A stretch of DNA of 64,000 nt from Paraburkholderia translucens. Lineage in GTDB: Bacteria > Pseudomonadota > Gammaproteobacteria > Burkholderiales > Burkholderiaceae. The stretch lies in the NCBI RefSeq assembly GCF_020881035.1, contig NZ_JAJITC010000008.1, forward strand, positions 1-64,000, given 5' to 3'. The first letter of the stretch is position 1. Each line of letters begins with the position of its first letter. Positions 42,279-53,346 of the stretch are shown here, in pieces. The translations under genes and the position numbers were made by a program. The notes under the pieces were generated by a model. That model worked only from the letters and a program-made list of their open reading frames with translations, had not been told where the DNA came from and searched no databases.

Positions 42279-42482
42279 GATGGCTGAATTGGGTAGTGCC
42301 GCGAATTATAAGGCGATCGAGGCGCTTCAGGGTCGTCGGTAGCGGCAGGGATGCGTTCCGTATTGTGTTAGGGCTGCGGGCCAAGGCCGTGCGCGCGCCG
42401 CCTCCGAGCGCTAACTACCGCCCGCGAGGGACCGTGAAAGGAAGGGGAAGTCTGGGCGGTAGTGATTTGCCAGCCCCAAGTT

Positions 42483-42511
42483 TTGACCGAGCAGCTAACT
42501 CTATGTATAAT
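42483..42511 (+). promoter_or_regulatory. Strong sigma-70 promoter for rplU-rpmA
   Basis: TTGACC (42483-42488), an exact 17-bp spacer and a perfect TATAAT (42506-42511). This puts the start point near 42518, about 48 bases before the rplU ATG. Confidence 0.85.
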
Positions 42512-42565
42512 CGAGAGTTTCCGCGCGCGGTGCGTGGGAAAAATGAATACAGAGTGAGGTTCTCA

Positions 42566-42877
42566 ATGTACGCGGTCATAAAAACCGGTGGCAAGCAGTA
42601 CAAGGTTGCCGTCGGCGAAAAACTTAAAGTAGAACAGATACCGGCAGACATTGACGCTGAAATCACGCTCGACCAGGTTCTCGCAGTGGGCGAAGGTGAA
42701 TCGATTAAGTTCGGTACGCCGCTGGTCAGTGGGGCTTCCGTCAAGGCTACCGTCGTGTCGCAAGGTCGTCACGCCAAAGTGACCATCTTCAAGATGCGTC
42801 GCCGGAAGCACTACCAGAAGCATGGCGGCCACCGCCAGAACTATACCGAACTGCGCATCGACGCGATCAACGCGTAA
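42566..42877 (+). CDS. rplU: 50S ribosomal protein L21
   Basis: A 103-residue ribosomal protein beginning [20 protein letters not shown] and ending in the RNA-binding [15 protein letters not shown] segment. gtgaggt (42553-42559) precedes ATG 42566. It is the first gene of the rplU-rpmA operon, driven by the promoter at 42483-42511. Confidence 0.97.
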   Translation: MYAVIKTGGKQYKVAVGEKLKVEQIPADIDAEITLDQVLAVGEGESIKFGTPLVSGASVKATVVSQGRHAKVTIFKMRRRKHYQKHGGHRQNYTELRIDAINA

Positions 42878-42902
42878 GCGCACCGGTTAAGGAGCAAATC
42901 AA

Positions 42903-43163
42903 ATGGCACACAAAAAGGCAGGCGGATCGTCCCGGAACGGCCGCGACTCCGAATCGAAGCGCCTCGGCGTTAAGGTTTACGGCGGCCAGGCTATCAACGC
43001 TGGTGGCATCATCGTGCGTCAGCGCGGTACGCGCATGCACGCAGGCGAGAACGTCGGCATGGGTAAGGATCACACCCTGTTCGCGCTGAAGGACGGCCAC
43101 GTCCAGTTCTCGACGAAGGGCGCGGCGAAGAAGCACACCGTTTCCGTCGTCCCGGCGGCCTGA
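42903..43163 (+). CDS. rpmA: 50S ribosomal protein L27
   Basis: An 86-residue ribosomal protein starting [18 protein letters not shown], whose N terminus reaches the peptidyl-transferase centre. [19 protein letters not shown] is typical. A strong aaggag precedes it, 25 bases after rplU, and a terminator follows. Confidence 0.97.
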   Translation: MAHKKAGGSSRNGRDSESKRLGVKVYGGQAINAGGIIVRQRGTRMHAGENVGMGKDHTLFALKDGHVQFSTKGAAKKHTVSVVPAA

Positions 43164-43192
43164 GTTTAGTCAGGCACGGGCTTCAGGACCGG

Positions 43193-43226
43193 AAAAAGGC
43201 CCCGCGAAGTTCGCGGGGCCTTTTTT
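43193..43226 (+). terminator. Terminator of rplU-rpmA
   Basis: ggccccgcg (43198-43206) pairs with cgcggggcc (43212-43220). The stem extends by flanking A/T pairs and ends in six T (43221-43226). It lies 30 bases after rpmA. Confidence 0.93.
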
Positions 43227-43396
43227 ATTGCGGCGCATCTCTAGCATCGCGCCTAAGCCGCGCAGCCGACCGCTCCTCATCGGCGAATATGCCGTTCGGT
43301 CGATTGATCAACGCGCGGCGCGCGCGGCAAAATAGCAGAATCCAATCAGTATCAACCCCTGCATCGAATCGGGCAGTGCACCACGGGACGGAGTAA

Positions 43397-44521
<1,125 letters not shown>

Positions 44522-44588
44522 CAACTCGAGCACCGGCGCCAGCGGCGTGCCGGCATGCATCACGCGTCATCTTGGGAGTCAGCGCACA

Positions 44589-45707
44589 ATGCGTTCCGTC
44601 ATCGCAGATTCACGGCGATTGGTCGTCAAAGTCGGTTCGAGCCTCGTCACGAACGACGGGCGCGGCCTCGATCATGCGGCGATCGGCCGCTGGGCCGCGC
44701 AGATTGCCGCGCTGCGCGCGCACGGCAAGGAAGTGGTCCTGGTGAGCTCGGGCGCGATCGCCGAGGGCATGCAGCGGCTCGGCTGGACGAAGCGCCCGCG
44801 CGAAATCGATGAATTGCAGGCGGCCGCGGCGGTTGGTCAGATGGGCCTCGCGCAGGTGTACGAAAGCCGTTTCGCCGAGCATTCGATTCAGACCGCTCAG
44901 ATCCTGCTCACGCACGCCGACCTCGCCGACCGTGAGCGCTATCTGAATGCGCGCTCCACGATGCTCACGCTGCTGCGGCTCGGTGTCGTGCCGATCATCA
45001 ACGAGAACGACACGGTGGTCACCGACGAAATCAAGTTCGGCGACAACGACACGCTCGGTGCGCTCGTCGCGAATCTGATCGAGGGCGACGCCCTGATCAT
45101 TCTGACCGACCAGCAAGGCCTCTTTACCGCCGATCCGCGCAAGGACAGGAACGCGACGCTCGTTCAGCAGGCCGACGCCGGCGCGGCGGAACTCGAGGCG
45201 ATGGCCGGTGGCGCGGGCTCGAGCCTCGGCCGCGGCGGCATGCTGACAAAGATCCTCGCCGCGAAGCGCGCGGCTCATAGCGGCGCCGATACAGTGATCG
45301 CGAGCGGACGCGAGGCGGACGTGCTCCTGCGGCTCGCGGCAGGCGAGGCGATTGGCACGCAACTGATCGCGCGCACCGCGCGCATGGCGGCGCGCAAGCA
45401 ATGGATGGCCGATCACCTGCAGGTGCGTGGCCACGTCGTGATCGACGACGGCGCGGTCGAAAAGCTGACCGCCGGCGGCAAGAGCCTGCTCCCAATTGGC
45501 ATCGTCGGCGTGCAGGGTGCGTTTGCTCGCGGCGAGGTGATCGCTTGCCTAAGCACGTCGGGGCGTGAGGTCGCGCGTGGTTTGACGAACTACAGCAGCG
45601 CGGAAGCCAAGCTGATCCAGCGACGTCCCAGCGGCGAGATCGAGTCGGTGCTCGGCTACATGCTCGAGCCCGAGTTGATTCATCGCGACAATCTCGTGCT
45701 GCTTTGA
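44589..45707 (+). CDS. proB: Glutamate 5-kinase
   Basis: A 372-residue enzyme for the first step of proline synthesis. The amino-acid-kinase domain (about 1-260) starts [14 protein letters not shown] and includes VSSGAIAEG and [21 protein letters not shown] domain covers about 280-365. ATG 44589 (MRSVIADS) gives the normal length. It lies 67 bases after obgE, an association common in beta-proteobacteria. Confidence 0.95.
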   Translation: MRSVIADSRRLVVKVGSSLVTNDGRGLDHAAIGRWAAQIAALRAHGKEVVLVSSGAIAEGMQRLGWTKRPREIDELQAAAAVGQMGLAQVYESRFAEHSIQTAQILLTHADLADRERYLNARSTMLTLLRLGVVPIINENDTVVTDEIKFGDNDTLGALVANLIEGDALIILTDQQGLFTADPRKDRNATLVQQADAGAAELEAMAGGAGSSLGRGGMLTKILAAKRAAHSGADTVIASGREADVLLRLAAGEAIGTQLIARTARMAARKQWMADHLQVRGHVVIDDGAVEKLTAGGKSLLPIGIVGVQGAFARGEVIACLSTSGREVARGLTNYSSAEAKLIQRRPSGEIESVLGYMLEPELIHRDNLVLL

Positions 45708-45751
45708 TCTACCAGGTGGCGCGCGCATTGCGCTCATAACAGGTCGATAAA

Positions 45752-45783
45752 AAGCCGTTCCAGCGGTGGCTGGAACGGCTTCT
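45752..45783 (+). terminator. Hairpin terminator after proB
   Basis: A perfect 13-bp stem (aagccgttccagc / gctggaacggctt, 45752-45764 with 45769-45781), loop ggtg. The following U-run is broken (tcttat). It lies between convergent proB and the CNP1-like gene. Confidence 0.72.
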
Positions 45784-45838
45784 TATCGTCATGAACGAGC
45801 AGCATGCCTGAACCAGGCGCGCTACTGCGCGAACGGCT

Positions 45839-46396
45839 TCAGTGAATCTGCGACGTCTGAGTGCGCTTGTAGCGGATGTTCTCGACGATGCGCTGCGCGC
45901 TGCCGGTAGGGATCTTGCTTGTACACATATAGTCCTGATACAGCGCGGCCTGGTACGCGTTCAGCGCGCCGTCTTCGATGCGCGAAAATTGGGTGGCGAC
46001 CGTCGTGTCCCATCCGTCGTGATCGGCGTTCAGAGCCGCGTACTGACGCCACTCATACGTGTCGCAGCGAATGCCCTCGTAGTTGACGTTGCGCGCGCCG
46101 CTCGGGCTCGTGACGACTACCGTGTAACGTACGACGCCGTCGTCGCCAACGCTGACTGACTTGGGGTCGATCGCGAAATGCAGCGGCGTGTTGCCGGAGA
46201 CCTCGAACGGCAGCAGGTTCGCATCGGTGGGCAGCGGCGGCAGCGTGTCGACCTTGTTCTCAACCCAGTTGCTCTTGCGATCCAGCAGATACACGAACGC
46301 GCTGTCGTCCTTGTTGGTCGGTTTGCCGGCGCTCGAACAGCCTGCCAGCAGGGCGCCGGTGGCGACACATGCCACGGCGAGTGCAAATGCTTTCAA
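45839..46396 (-). CDS. CNP1-like family lipoprotein
   Basis: A 185-residue putative lipoprotein. Its signal sequence ends in LLAGC with the acylated Cys20, followed by SSAGKPTNKDD. The mature part resembles the CNP1-like (cryptic neisserial protein 1) family of beta-proteobacteria, whose function is unknown. It has two more cysteines (IRCDTYEW and YMCTSKIP) that could form a disulfide. It lies downstream of rppH on the same strand. Confidence 0.75.
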   Translation of the reverse strand: MKAFALAVACVATGALLAGCSSAGKPTNKDDSAFVYLLDRKSNWVENKVDTLPPLPTDANLLPFEVSGNTPLHFAIDPKSVSVGDDGVVRYTVVVTSPSGARNVNYEGIRCDTYEWRQYAALNADHDGWDTTVATQFSRIEDGALNAYQAALYQDYMCTSKIPTGSAQRIVENIRYKRTQTSQIH

Positions 46397-46472
46397 TATG
46401 ATTCCTTCGAAAGACGGACGCGGCCCGAAGGCCGCGCCAGAGAGAGACGGCGTGAGCCACCGCCTTGAATGG

Positions 46473-47231
46473 TTAATCGCCCATGTCTCGCCGGACTAAC
46501 GGGGCGACGGTCTCGTCGGCTTCGGCTGTTTCGCGCTCATGCCCCGGTCGCATGGTTGCATCCAATGAGCCGGGACCGCAATCCGGCGCGACCAGGACGT
46601 GCGCCGATGTCTCGACGCTGACCGAACTCACGGTAGTAACAGTAGTAACGGTCGTAACCACCGTGCTTACCGTGGAATCCGGCGGGCTTTGCATCGACGA
46701 CGCTATCCGGGGATAACGCGACCCATGATGCCCGCCAGGTCTATCCGCACGCGGCGCAGGCCGACGCATGAAACGGGACAACTCCGTCAGCGCCAACTGA
46801 TACACATCCCGCTTGAACTCGATCACACAGTCGAGCGGCACCCAGTACTCGTTCCAACGCCACGCATCGAACTCAGGGTGGTCGGTGGCGCGCAAACAGA
46901 TGTCGCAGTCGCGTCCCACCATCCGGAGCAAAAACCAGATTTGTTTCTGGCCGCGGTAGTGACCGCGTACTTCGCGCTTGATGAACTTGTCAGGCACCTC
47001 GTAACGCAACCAGTCGCGCGTGCGACCGATAACCTTGACGTGCTCAGGAAGCAGTCCGGTCTCTTCGTGTAACTCCCGATACATCGCTTGCACGGGGGTT
47101 TCACCATATTTGATGCCCCCTTGCGGAAACTGCCAGGAATGTTCACGGAGCCGTTTGCCCCAAAACACCTCGTTGTGCGCGTTCAAGAGGATGATGCCGA
47201 CGTTCGGGCGAAAGCCTTCACGATCCAGCAT
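46473..47231 (-). CDS. rppH: RNA pyrophosphohydrolase RppH with extended C-terminal tail
   Basis: A 252-residue Nudix enzyme that removes pyrophosphate from 5' mRNA ends and triggers decay. The Nudix box spans Gly38 to Leu60 (G-x5-E44-x7-R52-E53-x2-E56-E57-x-G59). [17 protein letters not shown] and HSWQFPQGG are typical of RppH. E. coli RppH has 176 residues. The extra 80-90 residues here include a Val/Thr/Ser repeat ([17 protein letters not shown]) and an acidic end. The tail is probably disordered. Confidence 0.92.
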   Translation of the reverse strand: MLDREGFRPNVGIILLNAHNEVFWGKRLREHSWQFPQGGIKYGETPVQAMYRELHEETGLLPEHVKVIGRTRDWLRYEVPDKFIKREVRGHYRGQKQIWFLLRMVGRDCDICLRATDHPEFDAWRWNEYWVPLDCVIEFKRDVYQLALTELSRFMRRPAPRADRPGGHHGSRYPRIASSMQSPPDSTVSTVVTTVTTVTTVSSVSVETSAHVLVAPDCGPGSLDATMRPGHERETAEADETVAPLVRRDMGD

Positions 47232-47264
47232 ACAACCACCTTCGAATCCTTTAAAATTGCTTTG

Positions 47265-47270
47265 ATTATA
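47265..47270 (-). promoter_or_regulatory. Candidate -10 element of rppH (minus strand)
   Basis: A perfect TATAAT on the minus strand, 33 bases before the rppH ATG. The region 17 bp upstream (gtgcgt) is a poor -35, so the assignment is tentative. The rest of the 300-base rppH-proS divergent region shows no gene. Confidence 0.4.
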
Positions 47271-47533
47271 AACAGATAACGGACCCTACGCACCGAATCG
47301 CATAAGAATGGAGCGATTCGCCGCAACAGGCCGGTGTTTGCGGTAGCCTGTCGGTTTTCCGTGCCCTATTCCTTCGAGAGAGGCTTCGCGCGGCGGTTTC
47401 GGCGCCGGGCAGGGGCTGCGTGCCGCCAATCGGGTGAACCGTGTCGGCTTAGCCGCGGATCCGTGTCGATTTTCCCAATGTTTTCACCTTTTCTGGCGGT
47501 CCCACCGGAAGCCGCCGCTTTTGGACACCTTGA

Positions 47534-49270
47534 ATGAAAGCCTCCCGTTTCTTTATCGGCACCCTCAAAGAAGCGCCCGCCGACGCCGAAATCATCAGCC
47601 ACAAGCTCATGGTGCGCGCGGGCATGATCCGTCGCGTCGCGGGCGGTATCTATAACTATCTGCCGATCGGCCTACGTTCGATCCGCAAGGTGGAAGCGAT
47701 CGTGCGCGAGGAAATGAACCGGGCAGGCGGGATCGAACTGCTGATGCCGGCCGTGCAGCCGGCCGAGCTATGGCAGGAATCGGGCCGCTGGGAGAAATAT
47801 GGTCCGGAGCTGCTGCGCTTCAAGGACCGCAAGCAGGCCGACTTCGTGATGGGCCCGACGCACGAGGAAGTCGTCACCGACATCGCGCGCAACCAGATCA
47901 AGAGCTATCGCCAGCTGCCGGTCAACTTCTATCAGATCCAGACGAAGTTCCGCGACGAGATCCGTCCGCGTTTCGGCGTGATGCGCGGCCGCGAATTCAT
48001 CATGAAAGACGCGTACTCGTTCGACAAGGACGTGGAAGGTCTGCGCGAGTCGTATCGCAAGATGTACGACGCGTACGTGCGCATTTTCACGCGCCTCGGC
48101 CTCGAGTTTCGCGCGGTGGCGGCGGACAACGGTTCGATTGGCGGCAGCGGCTCGCATGAATTCCACGTGATCGCCGACACGGGCGAAGACGCGATCGCCT
48201 ATTGCCCGACTTCCGATTTCGCCGCGAACGTCGAGGCCGCCGACGCCTTGCCGCTGATCGCGCAACGCGCCGCGGCCGCCGAGGACATGAAGAAGACCGC
48301 GACGCCGGGCAAGGCGAAGTGCGAGGCCGTCGCCGAGTTGCTTAACATTCCGCTCGAGCGCACGATCAAGTCGGTCGTTCTCGCCACCGAAAACGAAGGT
48401 GCCGAACCGACCATCTGGCTGCTGATGCTGCGCGGCGACCACGATCTGAACGAGATCAAGGTCGGCAAGCTGCCGGGTCTCGCCGACTTCCGCATGGCGA
48501 CCGAAGCCGAGATCATCGAGACTTTCGGCACGCCGCCGGGCTATCTCGGTCCGATCAACACGAAGAAGCCGGTCAAGGTGATCGCGGACAGCACGGTCGC
48601 GAACATGAGCGACTTCGTGGTCGGCGCGAACGAGGTCGACTATCACATCACTGGTGTGAACTGGGGCCGCGACCTGCCCGAGCCGGTCGTTGCCGACATC
48701 CGCAACGTGAAGAAGGGAGATCCGTCGCCGGACGGCAAGGGCGTGCTCGACATCTGCCGCGGGATCGAAGTGGGCCACGTGTTCCAGCTCGGCACGAAGT
48801 ACTCCGAAGCGATGAACGCGACCTGCCTCGACGAAACCGGCAAGCCGCGGCCGATGGAAATGGGCTGCTACGGTATCGGGGTCACGCGTATTCTCGGCGC
48901 CGCGATCGAACAGAATTTCGACGGCAAGGGCATCATCTGGCCGGAGTCGATCGCTCCGTTCGAAGTCGTGCTGTGTCCGATGGGCTACGACCGCAGCGAC
49001 GCCGTGCGTGAGCAGGCCGACAAGCTGTATGCGGCACTCGTCGCGGCCGGCATCGACGTGATCCTCGACGATCGCGGCGAGCGTCCGGGCGTGATGTTTG
49101 CCGACTGGGAGCTGATCGGCGTGCCGCATCGACTGGTGATCGGCGAGCGCGGTCTCAAGGACGGCAAGATCGAGTATCAGGGTCGTCGCGACACCGAGGC
49201 GACGCTGCTGCCGGTCGAAGATGCAGCGCAAACCGTAATCGACAAAGTGCGCGCGGCACTCGCGAGCTAA
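47534..49270 (+). CDS. proS: Prolyl-tRNA synthetase (bacterial type with editing domain)
   Basis: A 578-residue class II synthetase charging tRNA-Pro. It begins [19 protein letters not shown] and has motif 1 around [10 protein letters not shown], motif 2 around [17 protein letters not shown] and motif 3 [12 protein letters not shown]. An inserted YbaK-like editing domain covers about 225-395. The C-terminal anticodon-binding domain covers about 475-575. The marC-family gene follows 12 bases later. Confidence 0.96.
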   Translation: MKASRFFIGTLKEAPADAEIISHKLMVRAGMIRRVAGGIYNYLPIGLRSIRKVEAIVREEMNRAGGIELLMPAVQPAELWQESGRWEKYGPELLRFKDRKQADFVMGPTHEEVVTDIARNQIKSYRQLPVNFYQIQTKFRDEIRPRFGVMRGREFIMKDAYSFDKDVEGLRESYRKMYDAYVRIFTRLGLEFRAVAADNGSIGGSGSHEFHVIADTGEDAIAYCPTSDFAANVEAADALPLIAQRAAAAEDMKKTATPGKAKCEAVAELLNIPLERTIKSVVLATENEGAEPTIWLLMLRGDHDLNEIKVGKLPGLADFRMATEAEIIETFGTPPGYLGPINTKKPVKVIADSTVANMSDFVVGANEVDYHITGVNWGRDLPEPVVADIRNVKKGDPSPDGKGVLDICRGIEVGHVFQLGTKYSEAMNATCLDETGKPRPMEMGCYGIGVTRILGAAIEQNFDGKGIIWPESIAPFEVVLCPMGYDRSDAVREQADKLYAALVAAGIDVILDDRGERPGVMFADWELIGVPHRLVIGERGLKDGKIEYQGRRDTEATLLPVEDAAQTVIDKVRAALAS

Positions 49271-49282
49271 GCGGAGCGGGCA

Positions 49283-49882
49283 GTGGAGTACACCTTCCTG
49301 TCCGCGACCGTGCTGCTGATCCTGATCACCGATCCGCTCGGCAACATCCCGATCTTCATCAGCTGTCTGCGGGGTGTGGCGGCAGAGCGTCGCACGGTCG
49401 TGATCCTGCGCGAGGTCGCGATCGCATTTGCGATCCTGCTGGTGTTCATGGTGCTCGGGCAGGGCTTTCTGCGCATGATGAGCCTGAGCGACCAGTCGTT
49501 GCGGATCGGCGGTGGCATCGTGCTGTTCCTGATCGCGCTGCGCATGGTGTTTCCGCATCCGGATGGCCCGTTCGGTGGCGATGCGAGCGGCGGCGAGCCG
49601 TTGATCGTGCCGCTCGCGATTCCGGCGCTGGCGGGTCCGTCGGCGTTGGCGACGGTCATGCTGCTGACGTCGCAGGCGCCGGCCAAAATGTACGAGTGGG
49701 TCGGCGCGCTGACCGTCACGATGATCATCTGCGCGATCGTGCTGATGCTCGCCGAGCGTATTCAGGGGTGGCTCGGCGAACGGGTGATGACGGCGTTCGA
49801 GCGGTTGATGGGGCTCGTACTCGTCGCGATTTCGGTCGAGATGATCCTCGGCGGCATTCGCTCATTCGTGCACAAGCTGTGA
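49283..49882 (+). CDS. MarC family integral membrane protein
   Basis: A 199-residue protein with about six membrane helices. The start MEYTFLSATVLLILITDPLG and the conserved PLAIPALAGPSALAT segment mark the MarC/YchE family, whose function is not established (the earlier link to antibiotic resistance was not upheld). The start is GTG 49283 with ggag upstream. It is probably cotranscribed with proS. Confidence 0.88.
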   Translation: MEYTFLSATVLLILITDPLGNIPIFISCLRGVAAERRTVVILREVAIAFAILLVFMVLGQGFLRMMSLSDQSLRIGGGIVLFLIALRMVFPHPDGPFGGDASGGEPLIVPLAIPALAGPSALATVMLLTSQAPAKMYEWVGALTVTMIICAIVLMLAERIQGWLGERVMTAFERLMGLVLVAISVEMILGGIRSFVHKL

Positions 49883-49927
49883 AGCGGGAGCGGGAGTCCG
49901 CGTGCGAGTAGCCGCCGTCGCAGCCAT

Positions 49928-49958
49928 AAAAAAGCAGCCATTCAGGCTGCTTTTTTTT
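49928..49958. terminator. Bidirectional terminator between marC and the HGPRT gene
   Basis: agcagcc (49933-49939) pairs with ggctgct (49945-49951) around attca, with an A-run on the left and eight T on the right. It serves both convergent transcripts. Confidence 0.88.
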
Positions 49959-49980
49959 CGTCCGTATGCGGATGCCCCGT

Positions 49981-50532
49981 TCACGCCCCCTCGGTCAACG
50001 CCCGAATGGTCGGCAGGTTGCGCCAATACCCCTTCGCGTCCATCCCGCAGCCGAACACATAGCGGTCCGGCACCTCGAACCCGCAGTAATCGGGGTGCAG
50101 CGGCTTTGCCTTCGGAATGATCTTTTCGCAGAGCACCGCGGACAAGAAGCGCTTCGCGCCCATCGCGAGGATGCGGTCGCGGATCGCGGCCATCGTCTCT
50201 CCCTCGTCGAGGATGTCGTCGAGCACGAGCACCACGCGATCCTTCACCGACTCGGCAGGGGCGACGCGCCATTGCATCTCGTTGCTGCCCTTGGTTGTAT
50301 TGCGGTAGCGCGTCAGATGGATGTAGTCGAACTCGAGCGGAAAATCGAGGTGCGGCAGCAGCATGCCCGTAAACACCGCTGCGCCGCCCATCACCGACAG
50401 CACAAGCGGGAAGTCCTCGCTCATCTCGTCGCGGATGGCGGCCGCCATGCGGACGATCGACGCCTTGACGTCCGAGGCCGAAACGATCTCTTCGGAGTGT
50501 TGAAAAATATGGAGGGCTTCTTCGCGGTTCAT
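49981..50532 (-). CDS. hpt: Hypoxanthine-guanine phosphoribosyltransferase
   Basis: A 183-residue purine salvage enzyme converting hypoxanthine or guanine with PRPP to IMP or GMP. The PRPP signature VLVLDDILDEGET lies at 101-113, and the flexible loop TRYRNTTKG near 74-82. YVFGCGMDAKGYWRN near the C terminus is the usual purine-binding end. The assignment against other type I phosphoribosyltransferases is good but not certain. Its neighbour ffh runs the same way. Confidence 0.86.
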   Translation of the reverse strand: MNREEALHIFQHSEEIVSASDVKASIVRMAAAIRDEMSEDFPLVLSVMGGAAVFTGMLLPHLDFPLEFDYIHLTRYRNTTKGSNEMQWRVAPAESVKDRVVLVLDDILDEGETMAAIRDRILAMGAKRFLSAVLCEKIIPKAKPLHPDYCGFEVPDRYVFGCGMDAKGYWRNLPTIRALTEGA

Positions 50533-50666
50533 GACGTCTGACGGACGATAACTGTATACATATAGGTGGGAACATCCCGAGGGGCGTTCCCGCGAGGGAC
50601 GACGCGATGCGCTACAGAATAAACCCGCACGCCGCCGAAGTCAGTCGCGCGCCGTTCTCATCAAGC

Positions 50667-52034
50667 TTAGCGCATGCCGGGCATCATGCCCTTCATGCCG
50701 CGCATCATCTTCTGCAGGTTGCCGCCCTTGAGCTTCTTCATCATCGTGCGCATCTGTTCGTACTGGTTCAGCATGCGGTTGACCTCCTGCACCTGCACGC
50801 CCGCGCCAGCGGCGATGCGGCGCTTGCGGGTCGCCTTGATCAGTTCGGGCTTGGCGCGCTCGGCCGGCGTCATCGAGTTGATGATGCCCTCCATGCGGCG
50901 CATCTGCTTCTCGGCCTGGCCCATGTCGGCGCCGGCCGCGGCCTGCTGGAACTGCGCGGGCAGCTTGTCCATCAGCGACGACAGGCCGCCCATGCCCTTC
51001 ATCTGCGTGAGCTGCGCGCGGAAATCGTTGAGGTCGAAGTCGCCGCCTTTCTTGACCTTGTCGGCGAGCTTTTGCGCGGCCTGCACGTCGACGCCGCGCT
51101 GCGCTTCCTCGACGAGCGCGAGAATGTCGCCCATGCCGAGAATCCGGCTCGCCATGCGGTCCGGGTGGAACACTTCGAGGCCGTCGAGCTTTTCGGCGAC
51201 ACCAACGAACTTGACCGGCTTGCCGGTCACGTGACGCACCGACAGCGCCGCGCCACCGCGGGAATCACCGTCGAGCTTGGTGAGCACGACGCCGGTGAGC
51301 GGCAGCGCGTCGCTGAACGCCTTCGCGGTGTTGACCGCGTCCTGGCCCAGCATCGCGTCGACGACGAACAGCGTTTCCGCGGGCTTCAGCTCGGCGTGCA
51401 GCGCCGTGATTTCCTGCATCATCGCTTCGTCGATACCGAGGCGGCCGGCCGTGTCGACGAGCAACACGTCATGGTAATGACGCTTGGCCCAGTCGAGCGC
51501 GGCGCGCGCGATGTCGACCGGTTTCTGGTTCGGTTCGGACGGGAAGAAGTCCGCGCCGACCTGCTCCGTCACCGTTTTCAACTGCGCGATTGCGGCGGGA
51601 CGATAGACGTCGCACGAAACGGTCAGCACCTTCTTCTTGTACTTCTCGCGCAGCAATTTCGCGAGCTTGCCGACCGTGGTCGTCTTACCGGCGCCTTGCA
51701 GACCCGCCATCAGGATGATCGCGGGCGGCGTGACCGCGAGATTGAGCTCGGAGGCCTTGCCTTCGTAATCGCCGCCGATCACCGCGGTCAGCTCGCGCTG
51801 CACGACGCCGACGAGCGCTTGGCCCGGCGACAGGCTGGCGAGTACCTCTTCGCCGAGCGCCTTCTCCTTGACCTTGGCGATGAACTCGCGCACGACGGGC
51901 AGCGCCACGTCGGCCTCGAGCAGTGCGAGACGCACCTCGCGCAGCATTTCCTGGGTGTTCGCCTCGGTGAGCCGGGCTTCGCCGCGCAGCGTCTTGACGA
52001 CGCGCGCCATCCGTTGAGTCAGATTGTCGAGCAT
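50667..52034 (-). CDS. ffh: Signal recognition particle protein Ffh
   Basis: A 455-residue GTPase binding signal sequences and 4.5S RNA. The N helix bundle starts MLDNLTQRMARVVKTLRGEA. G1 is GLQGAGKT (111-118), followed by DTAGRLGID and TKLDGDSRGGAALS. A Met-rich M domain (about 325-455) includes RRMEGIINSMTPAER and the RNA-binding GSGxxVQEVN-like segment (AAGAGVQVQEVNRML), ending KGMMPGMR. It is divergent from the CcsA-like gene. Confidence 0.96.
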   Translation of the reverse strand: MLDNLTQRMARVVKTLRGEARLTEANTQEMLREVRLALLEADVALPVVREFIAKVKEKALGEEVLASLSPGQALVGVVQRELTAVIGGDYEGKASELNLAVTPPAIILMAGLQGAGKTTTVGKLAKLLREKYKKKVLTVSCDVYRPAAIAQLKTVTEQVGADFFPSEPNQKPVDIARAALDWAKRHYHDVLLVDTAGRLGIDEAMMQEITALHAELKPAETLFVVDAMLGQDAVNTAKAFSDALPLTGVVLTKLDGDSRGGAALSVRHVTGKPVKFVGVAEKLDGLEVFHPDRMASRILGMGDILALVEEAQRGVDVQAAQKLADKVKKGGDFDLNDFRAQLTQMKGMGGLSSLMDKLPAQFQQAAAGADMGQAEKQMRRMEGIINSMTPAERAKPELIKATRKRRIAAGAGVQVQEVNRMLNQYEQMRTMMKKLKGGNLQKMMRGMKGMMPGMR

Positions 52035-52115
52035 GGGGAGCGATGAACGGTGGGGCCCGCGCAGCGCACGACGCGCAAGACGTCGCGGAGGAGGGGCCTA
52101 GTGTAAACTTCGAAC

Positions 52116-53036
52116 ATGGATATTGTACTGTATGCCCTCACCGCGCTTCTCTACGGCGGCCTCGCCGTGGCCGGCTGGCGCTCGCATCGGCACGCGGTCG
52201 TGCGTCCGCTGCTCGAGAGCGTGCCGCCGCTACCCGATCATGCCGCGAGCGCTTCGGTGGCCACCGGCATGAGCGCGCCCGGGCGCGCGCTGCTATTTGT
52301 CGCGTTGCTCGCCCACGGCGTGCTGCTGCATACCACGATCTTCCCGCAGAACGCGATGGTGTTCGGCTTCGCGTTCGCGCTGTCGGCGATGTTCTGGCTC
52401 GGCGCCGGTATTTACTGGATCGAGAGCTTCTTTTTCCCGCTCGACGGTTTGCGGTTGCTGGTGTTGCCGCTCGCGTGCGTCGCGTCGCTGCTGCCGCTCG
52501 CGTTCGGCGGCGTGCGCGTGCTGCCGTATGCCGCCGCGCCGATGTTCAAGCTGCACTTCCTGATTGCGAACATCGCGTATGGTCTGTTCGCGATCGCGGC
52601 ACTGCACGCGGTGCTGATGCTGGCGGTCGAGCGGCGTCTGCATGCAATGCGCGGCGGACTCGCGCAGCGGCACGCGGCCGCCGCGGGCAACGGCTGGTGG
52701 TCGAGCTGGCTCGACACGCTGCCGCCGCTGCTCACGCTCGAAAAGCTGCTGTTCCGCCTGATCGGAGCCGGCTTCGTGTTGCTCACGCTGACGCTCGTAT
52801 CGGGCATCCTGTTCAGCGAGCAGCTGATCGACCGCGCGCTGCTGCTCGATCACAAGACCGTGTTCGCGATTCTTTCCTGGGTGATGTTCGGCGCGCTGCT
52901 GACCGCGCGCAAGGTGTCCGGCTGGCGCGGCCGTGCGGCATTGCGCTGGGTGCTGGCCTCGTTCGTCGCGCTATTGCTTGCGTACGTCGGCAGCCGTTTT
53001 GTTTTCGAGGTGCTGTTGCACCGGCCTGTAGTGTGA
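52116..53036 (+). CDS. CcsA/HemX-like cytochrome c assembly family protein (YpjD type)
   Basis: A 306-residue polytopic membrane protein with eight or so helices and the conserved hydrophobic core of the CcmC/CcsA family (HFLIANIAYGLFAIAA, HKTVFAILSW). His residues in LHFLIAN and LDHKTVF could bind haem. The position divergent from ffh matches ypjD of E. coli, which is not a proven cytochrome c maturation factor. The exact role is therefore open. Confidence 0.85.
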   Translation: MDIVLYALTALLYGGLAVAGWRSHRHAVVRPLLESVPPLPDHAASASVATGMSAPGRALLFVALLAHGVLLHTTIFPQNAMVFGFAFALSAMFWLGAGIYWIESFFFPLDGLRLLVLPLACVASLLPLAFGGVRVLPYAAAPMFKLHFLIANIAYGLFAIAALHAVLMLAVERRLHAMRGGLAQRHAAAAGNGWWSSWLDTLPPLLTLEKLLFRLIGAGFVLLTLTLVSGILFSEQLIDRALLLDHKTVFAILSWVMFGALLTARKVSGWRGRAALRWVLASFVALLLAYVGSRFVFEVLLHRPVV

Positions 53037-53046
53037 GCGTGTCTCC

Positions 53047-53346
53047 ATGCGACAAATCTTTTTGCTGATCGTGCTGTTCATCGTCGGTCAATGGCTCGTG
53101 AAGGCGCTGCGTCGCCACGAGGCGCAACGCACCGGTGCCCATGGTGCCAAGGGTGCCGGCACCGCGAATGGCGGCGCGCGCTCCTCGAATGAACAGCCGC
53201 AGCTTGCCGAGCCGATGATCCGTTGCGTCGAGTGCGGCGTGCATGCGCCGAAGAGCGAGTCCGTGAGCGTCGCGGGGCAGACGTTCTGCTGCGCCGCGCA
53301 CGCGCAGCGCCACAGTGCGCGTCCGGCAGGCCGCGACGCGCGATGA
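53047..53346 (+). CDS. PP0621 family small membrane-anchored protein
   Basis: A 99-residue protein with one N-terminal membrane helix (RQIFLLIVLFIVGQWLVKAL), a variable linker, and a C-terminal MIRCVECGVHAP...FCCAAH zinc-ribbon-like motif. This matches the PP0621 family of unknown function. It starts 10 bases after the CcsA-like gene and overlaps ampD by ATGA, so the three form an operon. Confidence 0.8.
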   Translation: MRQIFLLIVLFIVGQWLVKALRRHEAQRTGAHGAKGAGTANGGARSSNEQPQLAEPMIRCVECGVHAPKSESVSVAGQTFCCAAHAQRHSARPAGRDAR

